Part shown: positions 11,517 through 21,140 of the stretch, in pieces | How positions within the stretch are numbered: the stretch's first letter is position 1 | Layout of the letters: each line of letters opens with the position of its first letter | NCBI GenBank assembly: GCA_029237695.1 | Contig: CM055275.1 | Span: 87,532,433 to 87,596,432 of the forward strand | Reading direction: 5' to 3' | From: Conchocele bisecta | Lineage: Eukaryota; Mollusca; Bivalvia; Lucinida; Thyasiridae | Length of the DNA: 64,000 nucleotides | The notes under the pieces: generated by a model | The model's input: only the letters and a program-made list of their open reading frames with translations | Databases searched by the model: none | Told to the model about the DNA's origin: nothing | Program-made: the position numbers and the translations under genes

Positions 11517-12149
11517 CAGGGCTTGAAACTAACGCTCGCCCGTGGCTAGAAGATTTTTAGTAAGGGCTGGTTATTTTTTACGTCTGACCAGCCCGCGTGG
11601 CGAGTAAAAAAAATCCAACTGATATGCCTTTACTAGTTTAGAACACGAAGTGAAAGTCATCGAGCTGTGTTTGTTTAAAAAAATATGTCTGTGAAAATGG
11701 TTGTAAGCTGCTTCCCTATTGGTGAATAGCAATCCTAAAGTCAAATATCATTGGTCTGCATGCCAATAGCCAATCAAATATCGCGTTTTGAAACTACACG
11801 AGTCCGGGTCGTGTATATATAACGTTCGTTTGTTTACGTAATGACCGCTCCTCAATATAATGTGTAGCAGTTTTCCAACGCTAGCGACACCTGTCGGGAC
11901 TTTTTCATTGGATATTCAGTCATTTATAATTAATTTATTCACAAAGGTTACTACACTTTCCTAATAAGGAAATAGAGTAACGTTGTTTCTAAGAATAGAA
12001 CCACACTTTATTTCGCTGAAACGAGTATGCGTATGTGTTTTTGAAAATGCAACTTCCAAGTTCTAGTTTTGCATATTGAGCGTCAAAACCGATCCAAACT
12101 GGCAAGAAACACTGAATATATTCTATTGAGAATGTGTTTCAACAAAAAA

Positions 12150-12192
12150 AAAGAAATGCGTCTGTCGAACGCGGATGCCACCTGCACCATAT
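12150..12192 (+). mobile_element. Small Helitron-like element, left piece
   Basis: aagaaatgcgtctgtcgaac followed by gcggatgccacctgcaccat matches the start of the intact copy at 7300-7512. The continuation (ttgagaaactgtgacaaa) is displaced to 16006 by the LTR retrotransposon. Confidence 0.75.
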
Positions 12193-12500
12193 TGTGGTAA
12201 TTAGCTGCCCCCCCCCCCCCCCCCCCCACCCCCCCCCCCCCCGGCCTTGATACCGCACATTAGAGCCTTCTTACAGAACGCGCGCTGCCCTGGTCACCGG
12301 ACCTATTTGGGAGCTTCTGATTGGACGAGGCACCGGGCAGGCATTCTTGTGTTCTATGATAAACGGATTACGTTGTGTATTCAATGCGAGAACCTATCTT
12401 ATGGAATCCAGAGTTTAGAGCAATCAACCTGAGAGCCTGAAGGTAAGTAATAATCATTGATATAGTGATCCATCATATAACGTTGTATTTCTACAATATT
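12193..12500 (+). repeat. 5' LTR
   Basis: It starts tgtggtaattagctg, then a long C-run, ggccttgataccgcac, and ends cgttgtatttctacaatatt. It matches the 3' LTR with only a few substitutions outside the variable C-run. A splice-donor-like gaaggtaagt lies at about 12438, present in both LTRs. Confidence 0.8.
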
Positions 12501-12769
12501 GCCGTCGTCGGCAGGATATTTTTGAACTTTTGATAACTTCGGGAAAATCCCATGTGGTTTCTTGATTCAGTTTTTTGCCTCCGTTGGGGCACTCTGCCAC
12601 TAATTCTACATTCTAACATTATATTATGTATGTAACTAGTATTGTCAATAGTTCTGTTATGCAATTTTTGTCGTAATTCATTTGTTTACCGATTTTGAAA
12701 CTTTGGATTTTTTTGTGTCAAAAATAAATTATCCCATTCCATCCCGATCATCTCCAGGAGGTACTGGAT

Positions 12770-14074
12770 ATGGCCAAAGACAATTTGACCACAGAACAAG
12801 TGAGCCAGGTAGCAGGCCTCTTAGGACAGTACCAGGATGTGTTCGCCAAAGATGATTACGATTTGGGCCAGTTCACTGCGGTAGAGCACACTATCGACAC
12901 AGGGAAGGCCATACCTGTTCGACAGCGTATGCGACGGACACCGTTATCGTACGTGGAAGAGGAGAAGGCTATCCTGGAGAAAATATTGAAGGCAAAGGTG
13001 ATACAACCGTCCGTATCCGAGTGGGCAGCAGCGCCCGTACTGATTCGAAAACGAGATGGTCAGGTCAGATGGAGCGTCGATTACCGAGGCTTCAACAATG
13101 TGACCGTGAAGGACGTATACCCCGTGCCGCTGGTGGAGGAGTGCCTCGACACGCTAGCAGGAAATTGCTGGTTCTCCAAACTCGACGCGAACAGCGCATA
13201 TTGGCAGGTCAAGATTAAGAAATCGGACCAGAAGAAAACCGCTTTTCTAACAAAGTATGGGCTCTTCGAGTCCATTCGAATGGGATTTGGCCTCTGCAAT
13301 GCTCCAGCAACCTACTGTCGAGTAATGAACTTGGTGCTGTGCGGGTTGAACTGGGACATCCTGTTGGCTTTCCTGGACGACATACTGGTTCTGGGCAGGA
13401 CTTTCCTAGACCATCTGCAGAATTTAGAACAAGTATTGCAGCGATTCCGTCACTATGGTCTAAAGTTGAAACCCCGAAAATGCGCACTGTACCAGAAGCA
13501 AGTGGAGTTTTTGGGGAGAACCGTTAGTCCAGAGGGATTACGTGTTGGCGACGACCACATCAAGGCCGTGCAGGAATGGCCCAGACCGTCCACCACCAAG
13601 CAGGTGCAACAGTTCTTGGGCATGGTCAATTATCACCGGGCGTTCATCAAGGGGTACGCAAGTCTCGCCGTTCCGCTCTATGCCATTACCGTGAAGAACA
13701 AGTTCCGGTGGACTGAGGAACAGGAGGCTGCTTTCATATATATTAGGAGGCACTTACATCCCCCTGTATTAGCTCTTCCCAGCCCTCATGACCCCTTCAT
13801 CCTAGATACGGACGCGTCTGATACAGCTATAGGGACTGAAGTTCTCCAGATTCAAGATGGGGAGGAAAAAGTGATCGCCTATGGCAGCACATCACTATCC
13901 GCGGAACAGCGAAATTACTGCACCACCCGAAAAGAGCTTCTAGCTATTGTGAAGTTTACCAGACAATACAGACACCATTTACTGGGTCGAAAGTTCACAG
14001 TACGCACTGACCATAGCAGTCTCACATGGCTCCTGAATTTCAAGTATCCTCAGACCCGGGAAGAAGCACGGTAA
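12770..14074 (+). pseudogene. pol: Reverse transcriptase-RNase H (Ty3/Gypsy pol fragment)
   Basis: A 434-codon open frame encodes the RT palm and RNase H of a Ty3/Gypsy polymerase. Landmarks are the motif A Asp in KLDANSAYWQ (D139), the FLDDIL active-site box (D203/D204, with Phe for the usual Tyr), LKLKPRKC and FLGR with the thumb motif QFLGMVNYHR, then RNase H with DTDAS (D346), RKELLAI (E389) and TDHSSL (D414). The usual GIGAVL stretch is altered to AIGTEVLQ. The frame begins at an ATG right after an aggaggtactggat stretch, but upstream gag and protease coding is absent, so the start is probably secondary. Just after the last RNase H motif the frame runs into a stop. The tether that normally follows (PGKKHGNADALSR type) is in another frame from 14053, implying a short deletion of roughly 60 bases. 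The element therefore cannot make intact pol. Confidence 0.9.
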
Positions 14075-14441
14075 TGCGGATGCGTTGTCAAGACTCCCAG
14101 AGGCATGTGGGGAGTCCTGCCCCAATTATAAGCTGGGATTTGACCTTCGCAATCTGCCCTGCGGAGGGTGTTCATACTGTACCCGTGCTCATGGGAACTG
14201 GTCCCAGTTTGCCGAGGAAGTGGACTATGTTGTGCCCTTATCTGACAAAAAACTGCTACTCGTGACCAATGTAGAGCCCCCAGTCACTTGCGCCAGTAGG
14301 GTCATGCCAGAATGTCGGGACCAGATGACAGGGGTAGGGATGGTAATCACCCAAATGGACATCGTCTGTCAACGCGGCAGGGACCGGCTACCCTCTACTA
14401 CTCCTCGACTACACGGGGACCCCCAGTTCGGGCTACAGTGA
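14053..14441 (+). pseudogene. pol: Post-RNase H tether of Gypsy pol, integrase missing
   Basis: The frame shifted from the RT ORF reads NADALSRLPEACGES, then a cysteine-rich CGGCSYC stretch and VDYVVPL, which is the segment that follows RNase H in this type of metazoan Gypsy element. An HHCC zinc domain and the D,D-35-E integrase core should come next. Instead the frame continues without any such motif to a stop at 14439-14441. The integrase region is deleted or replaced in this copy. Confidence 0.6.
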
Positions 14442-14448
14442 CATCATA

Positions 14449-15482
14449 TTGTCTCTAGTACATAGCCCTACGTGCAGTGAGGAGGACCGTCTACTCCAAG
14501 CCGAGAAGTGTATTCCGGGGGTAGCGGTTCCGTCGCCTAAAGAGGTCGCAACAGGGGCAGCCGCGGTGGTGGTAGCGGAAAGTCAAACCGAGGATCCCAC
14601 AGCAGTGGCCCCGACCTTTGCACAGGTCGTGGTGGTCGAGAGATCGACTGCATCCACCGAGCGAGTTCCACCACCTCCGCGCTCGATATCGGGCACTACC
14701 AGAGATATTCAACATGAGGGGTTTGACAGCCATTTCCATCTAGATCGGCTGTCAAGAGGTCTCGGTCAATCCTGGGACACCACCCTACGGACCATATCAC
14801 TCCCTACCGAGGTGCCGTCCAGGCTGCCAATCCATGTGGCTGGGGGAGTGATGGTTTTCTGACCATCTGCCAATCAACGACAGCCGTTTCGTCATCGCTG
14901 TAGGGATCCATCCAAAAAAGGCTCATATGTATACACAGACTGTGGCCCGGAAGATCGTGAAGGTGCGGTCCGTGAGGGCCCTAGGGGAGGTGGGTCTCGA
15001 CCACTCTTGCCCTCCGGATACCTGGGCGCGGCTTGTGCAACCCCCAACGCGTGTTGGTCCTACATCTGAGGGGGACCAAAGAGGACCGGCACCAACGCGA
15101 GGTATCGGATAAATGCCTGCGGATCGTCCGAAGACGTTGCAAACCTGAACAGAGGATCCATCTGCATTGCTTCAGTGGCGGGGTGGAGCAACTGCAAGAA
15201 TGGAGAAGTGCCTTCCGGAACTGTTACTTCGGATTCACAGGCCTGGTGTCGAAGTTCCGAAAGGACCAGAAGGAAGCCCTGAGGCGGGTGCCAGCCGACA
15301 GACTGCTGCTGGAGTCGGATGCACTCTACTTAACCATGCTGCCGGGACTACGTCATTCGTCTCCGGCCTATATCGTGGATATCGCCCAACTGGTGTCCCT
15401 AGTCCGTACCGAGCCCGTGGCCCTAACCTTGAGCTCCACGTTGGCCAACGGACGCCGTCTGTATAGGATGTATACAGGGTAG
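14449..15482 (+). pseudogene. TatD-like metal-dependent nuclease sequence in the retroelement, frameshifted
   Basis: After a low-complexity linker rich in Ala, Val, Thr and Pro (14449-14700), a TatD-family fold is readable across three frames. The HxH motif is in DSHFHLD (His codons 14731 and 14737), the Glu in GEVGLD (14987-14989), His in LHLRG (15063-15065), His in HCFSG (15165-15167) and the C-terminal Asp in LLLESDA (15318-15320). Downstream, SSPAYIVDIAQLV matches the usual C-terminal helix region. All six positions expected to bind the two catalytic metals in TatD nucleases are present. The frame breaks near 14860 and again between about 14990 and 15050, so this copy is dead. It sits where an integrase or envelope-like ORF would be in other LTR elements, between RT and the 3' LTR. 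Whether it belongs to the element family or was captured by this copy cannot be told from one copy. Confidence 0.75.
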
Positions 15483-15710
15483 ACCATGGGCGATGAGAGC
15501 CAACGCTGAGGACCATGTGCCCCTAGTAATTTTAGATGGAAGTACATATTTTTGGGACCGGGACACTGGTTCTCGAAAACTCGTCTACAGGAGTACAGCA
15601 GGAAACTGGGTAGAAATTTGCCGCGGATTATATTCCTATCTGAGGGCTCCGGACCGTCTGCCAGAAGCATCGACATTCCGATACGGCCAAGTTCAGAAAA
15701 CTGGGGAGAA
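15483..15710 (+). other. Retroelement 3' region, unrecognised
   Basis: Two overlapping frames are open through this stretch (one reading WDRDTGSRKLVYRSTAGNW, the other TRLQEYSRKLGRNLPR), but neither has a family I recognise. It ends in the purine-rich tract before the 3' LTR. Confidence 0.4.
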
Positions 15711-16005
15711 TGTGGAAATTATCTGCCCCCCCCCCGCCCCCCCCCCCGGCCTTGATACCGCACTTTAGAGCCTTCCTACAGAACGCGCGCTGCCCTGGTC
15801 ACCTGACCTATTTGGGAGTTTCGGATTGGACGAGGCACCGGGCAGGCATTCTTGTGTTCTATGATAAACGGATTACGTTGTGTATTCAATGCGAGAACCT
15901 ATCTTATGGAATCCAGAGTTTAGAGCAATCAACCTGAGAGCCTGAAGGTAAGTAATAGCCATTGATATAGTGATCCATCATATAACGTTGTATTTCTACA
16001 ATATT
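15711..16005 (+). repeat. 3' LTR
   Basis: It starts tgtggaaattatctg, has a C-run interrupted by one G, then ggccttgataccgcac, and ends cgttgtatttctacaatatt. It is nearly identical to the 5' LTR, which implies a relatively young insertion despite the internal frame breaks. Confidence 0.8.
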
Positions 16006-16163
16006 ATTTGAGAAACTGTGACAAAGTGGTTAACCGAAAAGTGTGACGGACGGACGGACGGACGGACGGACAGACGGACGGCACGGACAGACGGATGGAC
16101 AGACGGACAGACGGACGGTCCAAACACTATGTGCCACCCGTTTCTTCGAAACCCGGTGGCATA
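16006..16163 (+). mobile_element. Small Helitron-like element, right piece
   Basis: It continues the element begun at 12150: ttgagaaactgtgacaaagt, ggttaaccgaaaagtgtgac, a GACG/GACA microsatellite (about 16046-16118), then gtgccacccgtttcttcgaa and acccggtggcata, whose ends pair as a hairpin as in the copy at 7300-7512. Confidence 0.75.
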
Positions 16164-16780
16164 AAAAATACATTGATTTACGATCGAAAGCGAGTTTTAT
16201 GGTGAAAGAATAATGGTATTTTCGGTTGACACGCGAGCAAGTCGACCCCACACAGTTTCGGACCTTAACATGAATTCGTGAGAAATTATAAATGTACAGC
16301 TTGTACACAGTCATTCAAACGACGCAGAACCTTATAATGGGAATACAAATAAATGAGTGCTTACTGTCAAGATAGTAAAATAAAAAGTATTGTATACTTG
16401 TTATTTATATTTGCAATAGAAGACTTCACCGAAGACACAGGGCCCAACATTCCAGACGGATTGGATGAAACAACAGCAACACCATTGGATTATTGTTGGC
16501 CATTGTACAAGCCAAAGATCATATGCTTACTGCCATGGCGAGACATAGAAACAACTACGCTATGGGTTCTTTTCATCTACAGCGAGCAATGTAAATTGGT
16601 CCAGAGACATAATAAATATTACAATTAAATACAACTGAATTGCTACTTATTGTACAGCTATTATTTTCCAGATGAAGACAATGCTACGTGAGGGCTGGTA
16701 GAAATTTGTCAGGGCTGGTAAATTTCAAATCTTACTAGCCCGGCTGGCTAGTACATATTTTTGCTTAGTTTCAAGCCTTG

Positions 16781-16812
16781 ACTAAATTCCCCTGCACTAT
16801 TGTGGTGGGGCA
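16781..16812 (+). mobile_element. Terminal hairpin of the split tandem-repeat element
   Basis: actaaattcccctgcactat followed by tgtggtggggcat is the terminus expected after the microsatellite at 11464-11505. It pairs attcccctgcac-type bases with gtggtggggcat, like 1801-1832. Confidence 0.7.
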
Positions 16813-16829
16813 TGACAAGAGTTGTCAGA

Positions 16830-17860
16830 AGACAACGAAGCTCGCCTGTTGGCAGCCTTCACTCAAACTTGGCACAGTTGCATAAAAAAACATGAATATT
16901 ATATAACTTGACCTTGACATTGCGGTCAGTGGTGCAAGGTGGGTCGTCGGTTTGCTATAGCATAATATAGCATATTAAGATGAAGGCATGTATACAAAAT
17001 CAATGCGCTCCCTGAAAACAGAAGTAAAACAAAATTTAACCAAATGTTAAGTTTATGAACGCACTAAGTTGGTGATTTTTTTCTACAGCATGATAGCTAT
17101 TCACATGAGGAATGAATGTATGAATGTGCTAAGTTTGTGACCTTGACCTTGAGGAAAGGGGTGGGTGGGGTCATGGATTTGCTGTAGCACAATAGAGGAT
17201 CATCAGATGAATGCATGTATGAAATATCAAAGTGTTCCCTGTAACGAAACAGAAGTTACACAACATTTACCCCAAACGTTAAGTTTATAAACATGCTAAG
17301 TTTGTGACCTTGACCTTGGGTTAAGGGTTGGGTGGTGGGTCATGGATTTTCTACAGCATGATAGATGGATGGTCATCTGAGGAATGCATGTCTGAAATAT
17401 CAAGGCGTTCCATGAAAGGAAACAGATGTTATAAGAAATTTACCCCAACGTTAAGTTTATGAATGTGCTAAGTTTGTGACCTTGACCTTGGGGTAAGGGT
17501 TGGGTGGTGGGTCATGGATTTGCTACATCATGATAGAGGGTCATCTGAGGAATGCATGTATGAAATATCAAGGCGTTTCATGAAAGGAAACAGATGTTAT
17601 AAGAAATGTACCCCAACTTTAAGTTTATGACCTTGACCTTGGTGTAAGGGTTGGGTGGTGGGTCATGGATTTGCTACATAATGATAGAGGGTCATCTGAG
17701 GAATGCATGTATGAAATAACAAGGTGATCCATGAAAGGAAACAGAAGTTATAAGACATTTACACCAACGTTAAGTTTGTGGACGCCGACGCCGACGACGC
17801 CGGGGGTATGCCATAAGCTCTTCTGCACTTCGTGCAGGCTAGCTAAAAATGTGACAAATG
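16830..17860 (+). mobile_element. Helitron-like repeat cluster related to 960-2277
   Basis: Direct repeats of aagtttgtgaccttgacctt, gggttgggtggtgggtcatg and gatttgctacagcatgatag recur about every 150-170 bases at roughly 16900, 17130, 17300, 17470 and 17630. The end reads gacgccgacgccgacgacgc followed by gggggtatgccataagctct and tctgcacttcgtgcaggcta, the same terminus as at 2230-2277. Confidence 0.75.
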
Positions 17861-18249
17861 GTGAAAAGCATGTAATCCGACTGAATATACCACAGTTTGT
17901 TAGCATAAGTATCTAGCATCCACTAGTTATAATTTGCAATAAAATATTAGCTATATATTCTAGTGACTAGTGTTAAGATGTTTTTGATTATGTCGTTTTA
18001 CTATCAACATAATACGCGTGTTAGTTTAAGTATTGTTGTGTGTATCTTATGTCATTTTAATCAATATGCTGTCATTTGTGTCCGTGGTGTCATATCGATT
18101 AGGTTGATGCATTCATTAAAGGTACATGCCAATGCAGTGTACACAGAATGTTCTTTATAGGAATTATAATTGTGTCACTATTCCACCAGTTCTAAAAATT
18201 ATGAGTGTCTGCTATACAGATATAACTAGGGGATTGTTTTTCAGACAAA

Positions 18250-19590
18250 AACATATGTCTCCCCCAATACCACCATTGCATGTTATCAGGACTTGGAAAA
18301 GTAGAATTTAAGGCAGCAACAGCATATATGTAGCTACCTTGTATTTTCTGCATACTTTTGAAGATACGCGCGACACAAGTTGAAAATCCCCACTTTTCAC
18401 TAAGTCAAGGGCCATAACTCCGTAATACTGGATGAAGTCCGCATCTAAAACCCCGGTGCGCAACTTCACACGATGACCAGTATTCCTGTAAAAGTTTCAT
18501 GACTCTAATTGAAATAAATTTGGAGATACGCGCGACACAAGTTGAAAATCCCCACTTTTCACTAAGTCAAGGGCCATAACTCCGTGAATACTGGATGAAT
18601 CCGCATCTAAAACCCCGGGTGCGCAACTTCACACGATGACCAGTATTCCTGTAAAGTTTCATGACTCTAATTGAAATAAATTTGGAGATACGCGCGACAC
18701 AAGTTGAAAATCCCCACTTTTCACTAAGTCAAGGGCCATAACTCCGTGAATACTGGATGAATCCGCATCTAAAACCCCGGGTGCGCAACTTCACACGATG
18801 ACCAGTATTCCTGTAAAGTTTCACGACTCTTAACTGAAATACATTTGGAGATAAGCACGTCACAAGTTGAAAATCCCCACTTTTCGATAAGTCAAGGGCA
18901 ATAAATCCGTAAATACGCGATGAATCCGCATCTAAAACCCCAGGTGCGCAACTTTACACGATGAACAGTATTCCTGTAAAGTTTTGCGACTCTAACTGAA
19001 ATACTTTTGGAGATGCGTGTGACACAAGTTGAGAATCCACACTTTTTACTAAGTCAAGGGCCATAACTCCGTGAATAATGGATGAATCCGCATCTAAAAC
19101 CCCAGGTGCGCAACTTCACACGATGACCAGTATTCATGTAAAGCTTCGCGACTCTTAACTGAAATACTTTTGGAGATACGCGCGACACAAGTTGAAAATC
19201 CCCATTTTTCACTAAGTCAAGGGCCATAACTCCGTGAATACTGGATGAATCCGCATCTAAAACCCCGGATGCGCAACTTCACACGATGACCAGTATTTCT
19301 GTAAAGTTTCACGACTCTAACTGAAATACATTTGGAGATACGCGCGTCACAAGTTGAAAATCCCCAATTTTCGCGAAGTCAAGGGCCATAACTCCGTAAA
19401 TACAGGATGAATCCGCATCTAAAAACCCAGGTGCGCAACTTCACACGATGAAAAGTTTCACGACTGTAACTCAACAACTTTTGGAGATATGCACGACACA
19501 AATTTTGTGACGGACAGACGGACGGACAGACGGACGGACGAACAACCAAGCCAAAACCAATATGTCTCCCCAATCATGGGGGAGACATAA
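18250..19590 (+). mobile_element. Pearl/Helitron-like element with 162-bp monomers
   Basis: About seven monomers of 162-163 bp start at agatacgcgcgacacaag (18362, 18524, 18686, 18849, 19011, 19174, 19336), followed by a shortened one at 19485. Each contains aaaatccccacttttcacta, agggccataactccgt and gcgcaacttcacacgatgac. The array ends in a GACG/GACA microsatellite (19509-19545) and the hairpin tatgtctccccaatcatggg plus ggagacata (19560-19588). The left edge carries atgtctcccccaatacc (about 18253), an inverted echo of the right hairpin. The unit length and order fit the bivalve pearl/BIV160 type closely. Confidence 0.85.
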
Positions 19591-19605
19591 TCATTTAGTT
19601 TGTTT

Positions 19606-19790
19606 GTTGTGGTTTGTTTGTTGGGGTTTAACAGCCTATCGACAGCTAAGGTCATTTGAGGCCAGGTCATTGGGTTTAGTACTAAATCCCATATATTACC
19701 TGGTACAAGTACATGTCCATTTTCAAGTACAATGTACATGTACAAATGGGGGGAAAATCCCAAAATCAGAACTGAATATTTACAATATCA
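19606..19790 (+). repeat. Composite SINE-like element, left half only
   Basis: It matches 2733-2890 from gttggggtttaacagcctat to gggaaaatcccaaaatcaga. The right half is absent, and the sequence passes directly into the MITE at 19797. Confidence 0.75.
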
Positions 19791-19796
19791 CAAGAA

Positions 19797-20380
19797 TTTC
19801 GGTCTCAGGCTGATACCAAGTTACCTCGGGCTGATACCTAGGCCGATATCAAACAAGTCACGTATTTATTAACCGCTAATTTTTACTTAGATATCATTTT
19901 TTTGCCTAGAAATTGCCTCTATTTGCCTACAGCAATAACATACACAGTCCATGCTGATACGGCGTGTTTTCCAGTCTGATAATGAAACTTCTAGTCTGAT
20001 ACTGCCATTTCTATTCTGATACTGCCATTTCTAGTCTGATACCGTTGTTACTAGTCTGATACCGCTGTTTCCAGTCTGATACTATGTTTCGCGCGCGTAT
20101 TAAACCAGTTCCTTTGGGCATGCGCCTTGCGTATGTTTACTTTATCGGCTGCGTAAATTTTAACAGATGCCGGGAATTTAAATTTGTAGGCTCTGTATTT
20201 CATCATTCAATTATGGATAACGGTATAGATTTTAATATAGGATTATCACAATTGCCGGATGATTGATATTGAAATTGATATCTAAGTAATCTAAGTAAAA
20301 AAGACGTTAATTGATACGTGTCTTGTTTGATATCGGCCTAGGTATTGTCCCTCGGCAACTTGGTATCAGCTTTCGACCTT
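19797..20380. mobile_element. MITE with 70-bp TIRs and internal 23-bp tandem repeat
   Basis: The left end contains ggctgataccaagttacctc, then gcctgataccta-type sequence and gatatcaaacaagtcacgta. The right end is its inverse (acgtgtcttgtttgatatcg, gcctaggtattgtccctcgg, caacttggtatcagc). Inside, about 19971-20085, a unit close to tctagtctgatactgccatt is repeated five times. A second left-type terminus in direct orientation starts at 20385 and runs to about 20450, so a solo end or truncated copy abuts it. Confidence 0.7.
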
Positions 20381-20744
20381 CGGTCTCAGGCTGATACCAA
20401 GTTACCTCGGGCCGATACCTAGGCCGATATCAAACAAGCCACGTATTAACCTCTAAGTAATGTAGATTCAGGGTATATGGTTGGTAACTTGCGATGCAAG
20501 TGGTATTGAAATATGTTGTATTTAGTTGCACAACAATAGGCAGTACAGCGTATACACTGGTGTGTAATTATATTGCACAAACACAAGTTTCAATATACAC
20601 GTACATGTATAGTGTTGTGCTTACGCATTAGATAAATTGTGTAGACAAATTTTGCAATTAATTGCATACAATAGTAAAAATGTGTATAACACAACAAGAT
20701 TCACAAGAAATTTAAACACGAACATAATTATATACAAGGGAACG

Positions 20745-20822
20745 GCTAACCCAAATTTTCTGTCTGTAACACAGGTACAAGTCGCCCTGTGTTACAGACA
20801 GAAAATTTGGGTTAGGCCACGG
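20745..20822. repeat. Hairpin in an interspersed repeat (empty site)
   Basis: ctaacccaaattttctgtct plus gtaacacagg pairs with cctgtgttacagacagaaaa plus tttgggttag, about 30 bp per arm with only a short loop. The flanks match those of the interrupted copy at 6928-7290. Confidence 0.8.
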
Positions 20823-20885
20823 CAGTAATAACGTATCTTAGATCACAATATATAGATGAACAATTTACAGACCTTGGACTGCATT

Positions 20886-21140
20886 AAAGGTACATGCCCA
20901 CTCAGTAGGCACAAAGTGTTCTTTAAAATAATTAAAGAAGTGTATCATGGGTACATAACCCTAACCCTAACCCAAAGACTATTCCCCAAGTTCTAAAAAA
21001 TACGAATGCCCGGTATACAAATATAATAATTTAGTAATATTTATTTTACTGATAGTGACTCGCGGTGGTATCAGTCTATTTTCATATGCAAATGAGTCAT
21101 GCTATTTATTAATTATTTATACTTATTAAATGCGTCACCT
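20886..21140. mobile_element. Terminal segment of a long-TIR DNA transposon
   Basis: It starts aaaggtacatgcccactcag then taggcacaaagtgttcttta, and continues for about 250 bp as the inverse of 42255-42492 (tatacaaatataat, ctattttcatatgcaaatga, gcgtcacct). A short run of three CCCTAA-type units lies at 20945-20960 within it. It may be the left end of an element whose right end is 25590-25656, but the 4.8-kb interior contains other insertions. Confidence 0.6.

Larger units (their letters stand above)
12193..16005 (+). mobile_element. Ty3/Gypsy-like LTR retrotransposon with TatD-like ORF, decayed
   Basis: Two near-identical direct repeats of about 300 bp (12193-12500 and 15711-16005) enclose a 3.2-kb internal region. 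It contains RT and RNase H (12770-14074), a short tail (14075-14441), a linker and a TatD-like nuclease sequence (about 14449-15482). A purine-rich gaaaactggggagaa lies directly before the 3' LTR, as expected for a polypurine tract. No gag, protease or integrase was found, and the interior is short for the group. A 4-bp atat flanks both sides, but the right junction carries about two extra bases relative to the empty-site copy at 7300-7512, so the boundary is uncertain by about 5 bases. Confidence 0.8.
11517..16780. mobile_element. TIR element inserted in the tandem-repeat element
   Basis: The left end cagggcttgaaactaa (11517-11532) matches the inverted right end ttagtttcaagccttg (16765-16780) at 15 of 16 bases, with further inner similarity around the agcccgcgtggcgag and ggctggctagt blocks. 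The sequence actaaa is present directly before and directly after the element. Joining the flanks regenerates the terminus seen at 1793-1832 (gggtaacactaaa then the hairpin), so the insertion is well supported. CAGGG ends are typical of hAT elements, but the repeat of about 6 bp is shorter than the usual 8, so the superfamily is left open. Its own sequence (11533-12149, 16170-16764) carries no recognisable transposase. Confidence 0.8.

Noticed and set aside
14085..14441. Independent cysteine-rich host gene
   Set aside because: Its start reads as the tether that follows RNase H in Gypsy pol, offset by a frameshift, so it is part of the retroelement.
20940..20962. Telomere-like CCCTAA repeat
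   Set aside because: There are only about three units, inside a transposon terminus, so it is neither a telomere nor an interstitial telomere block.
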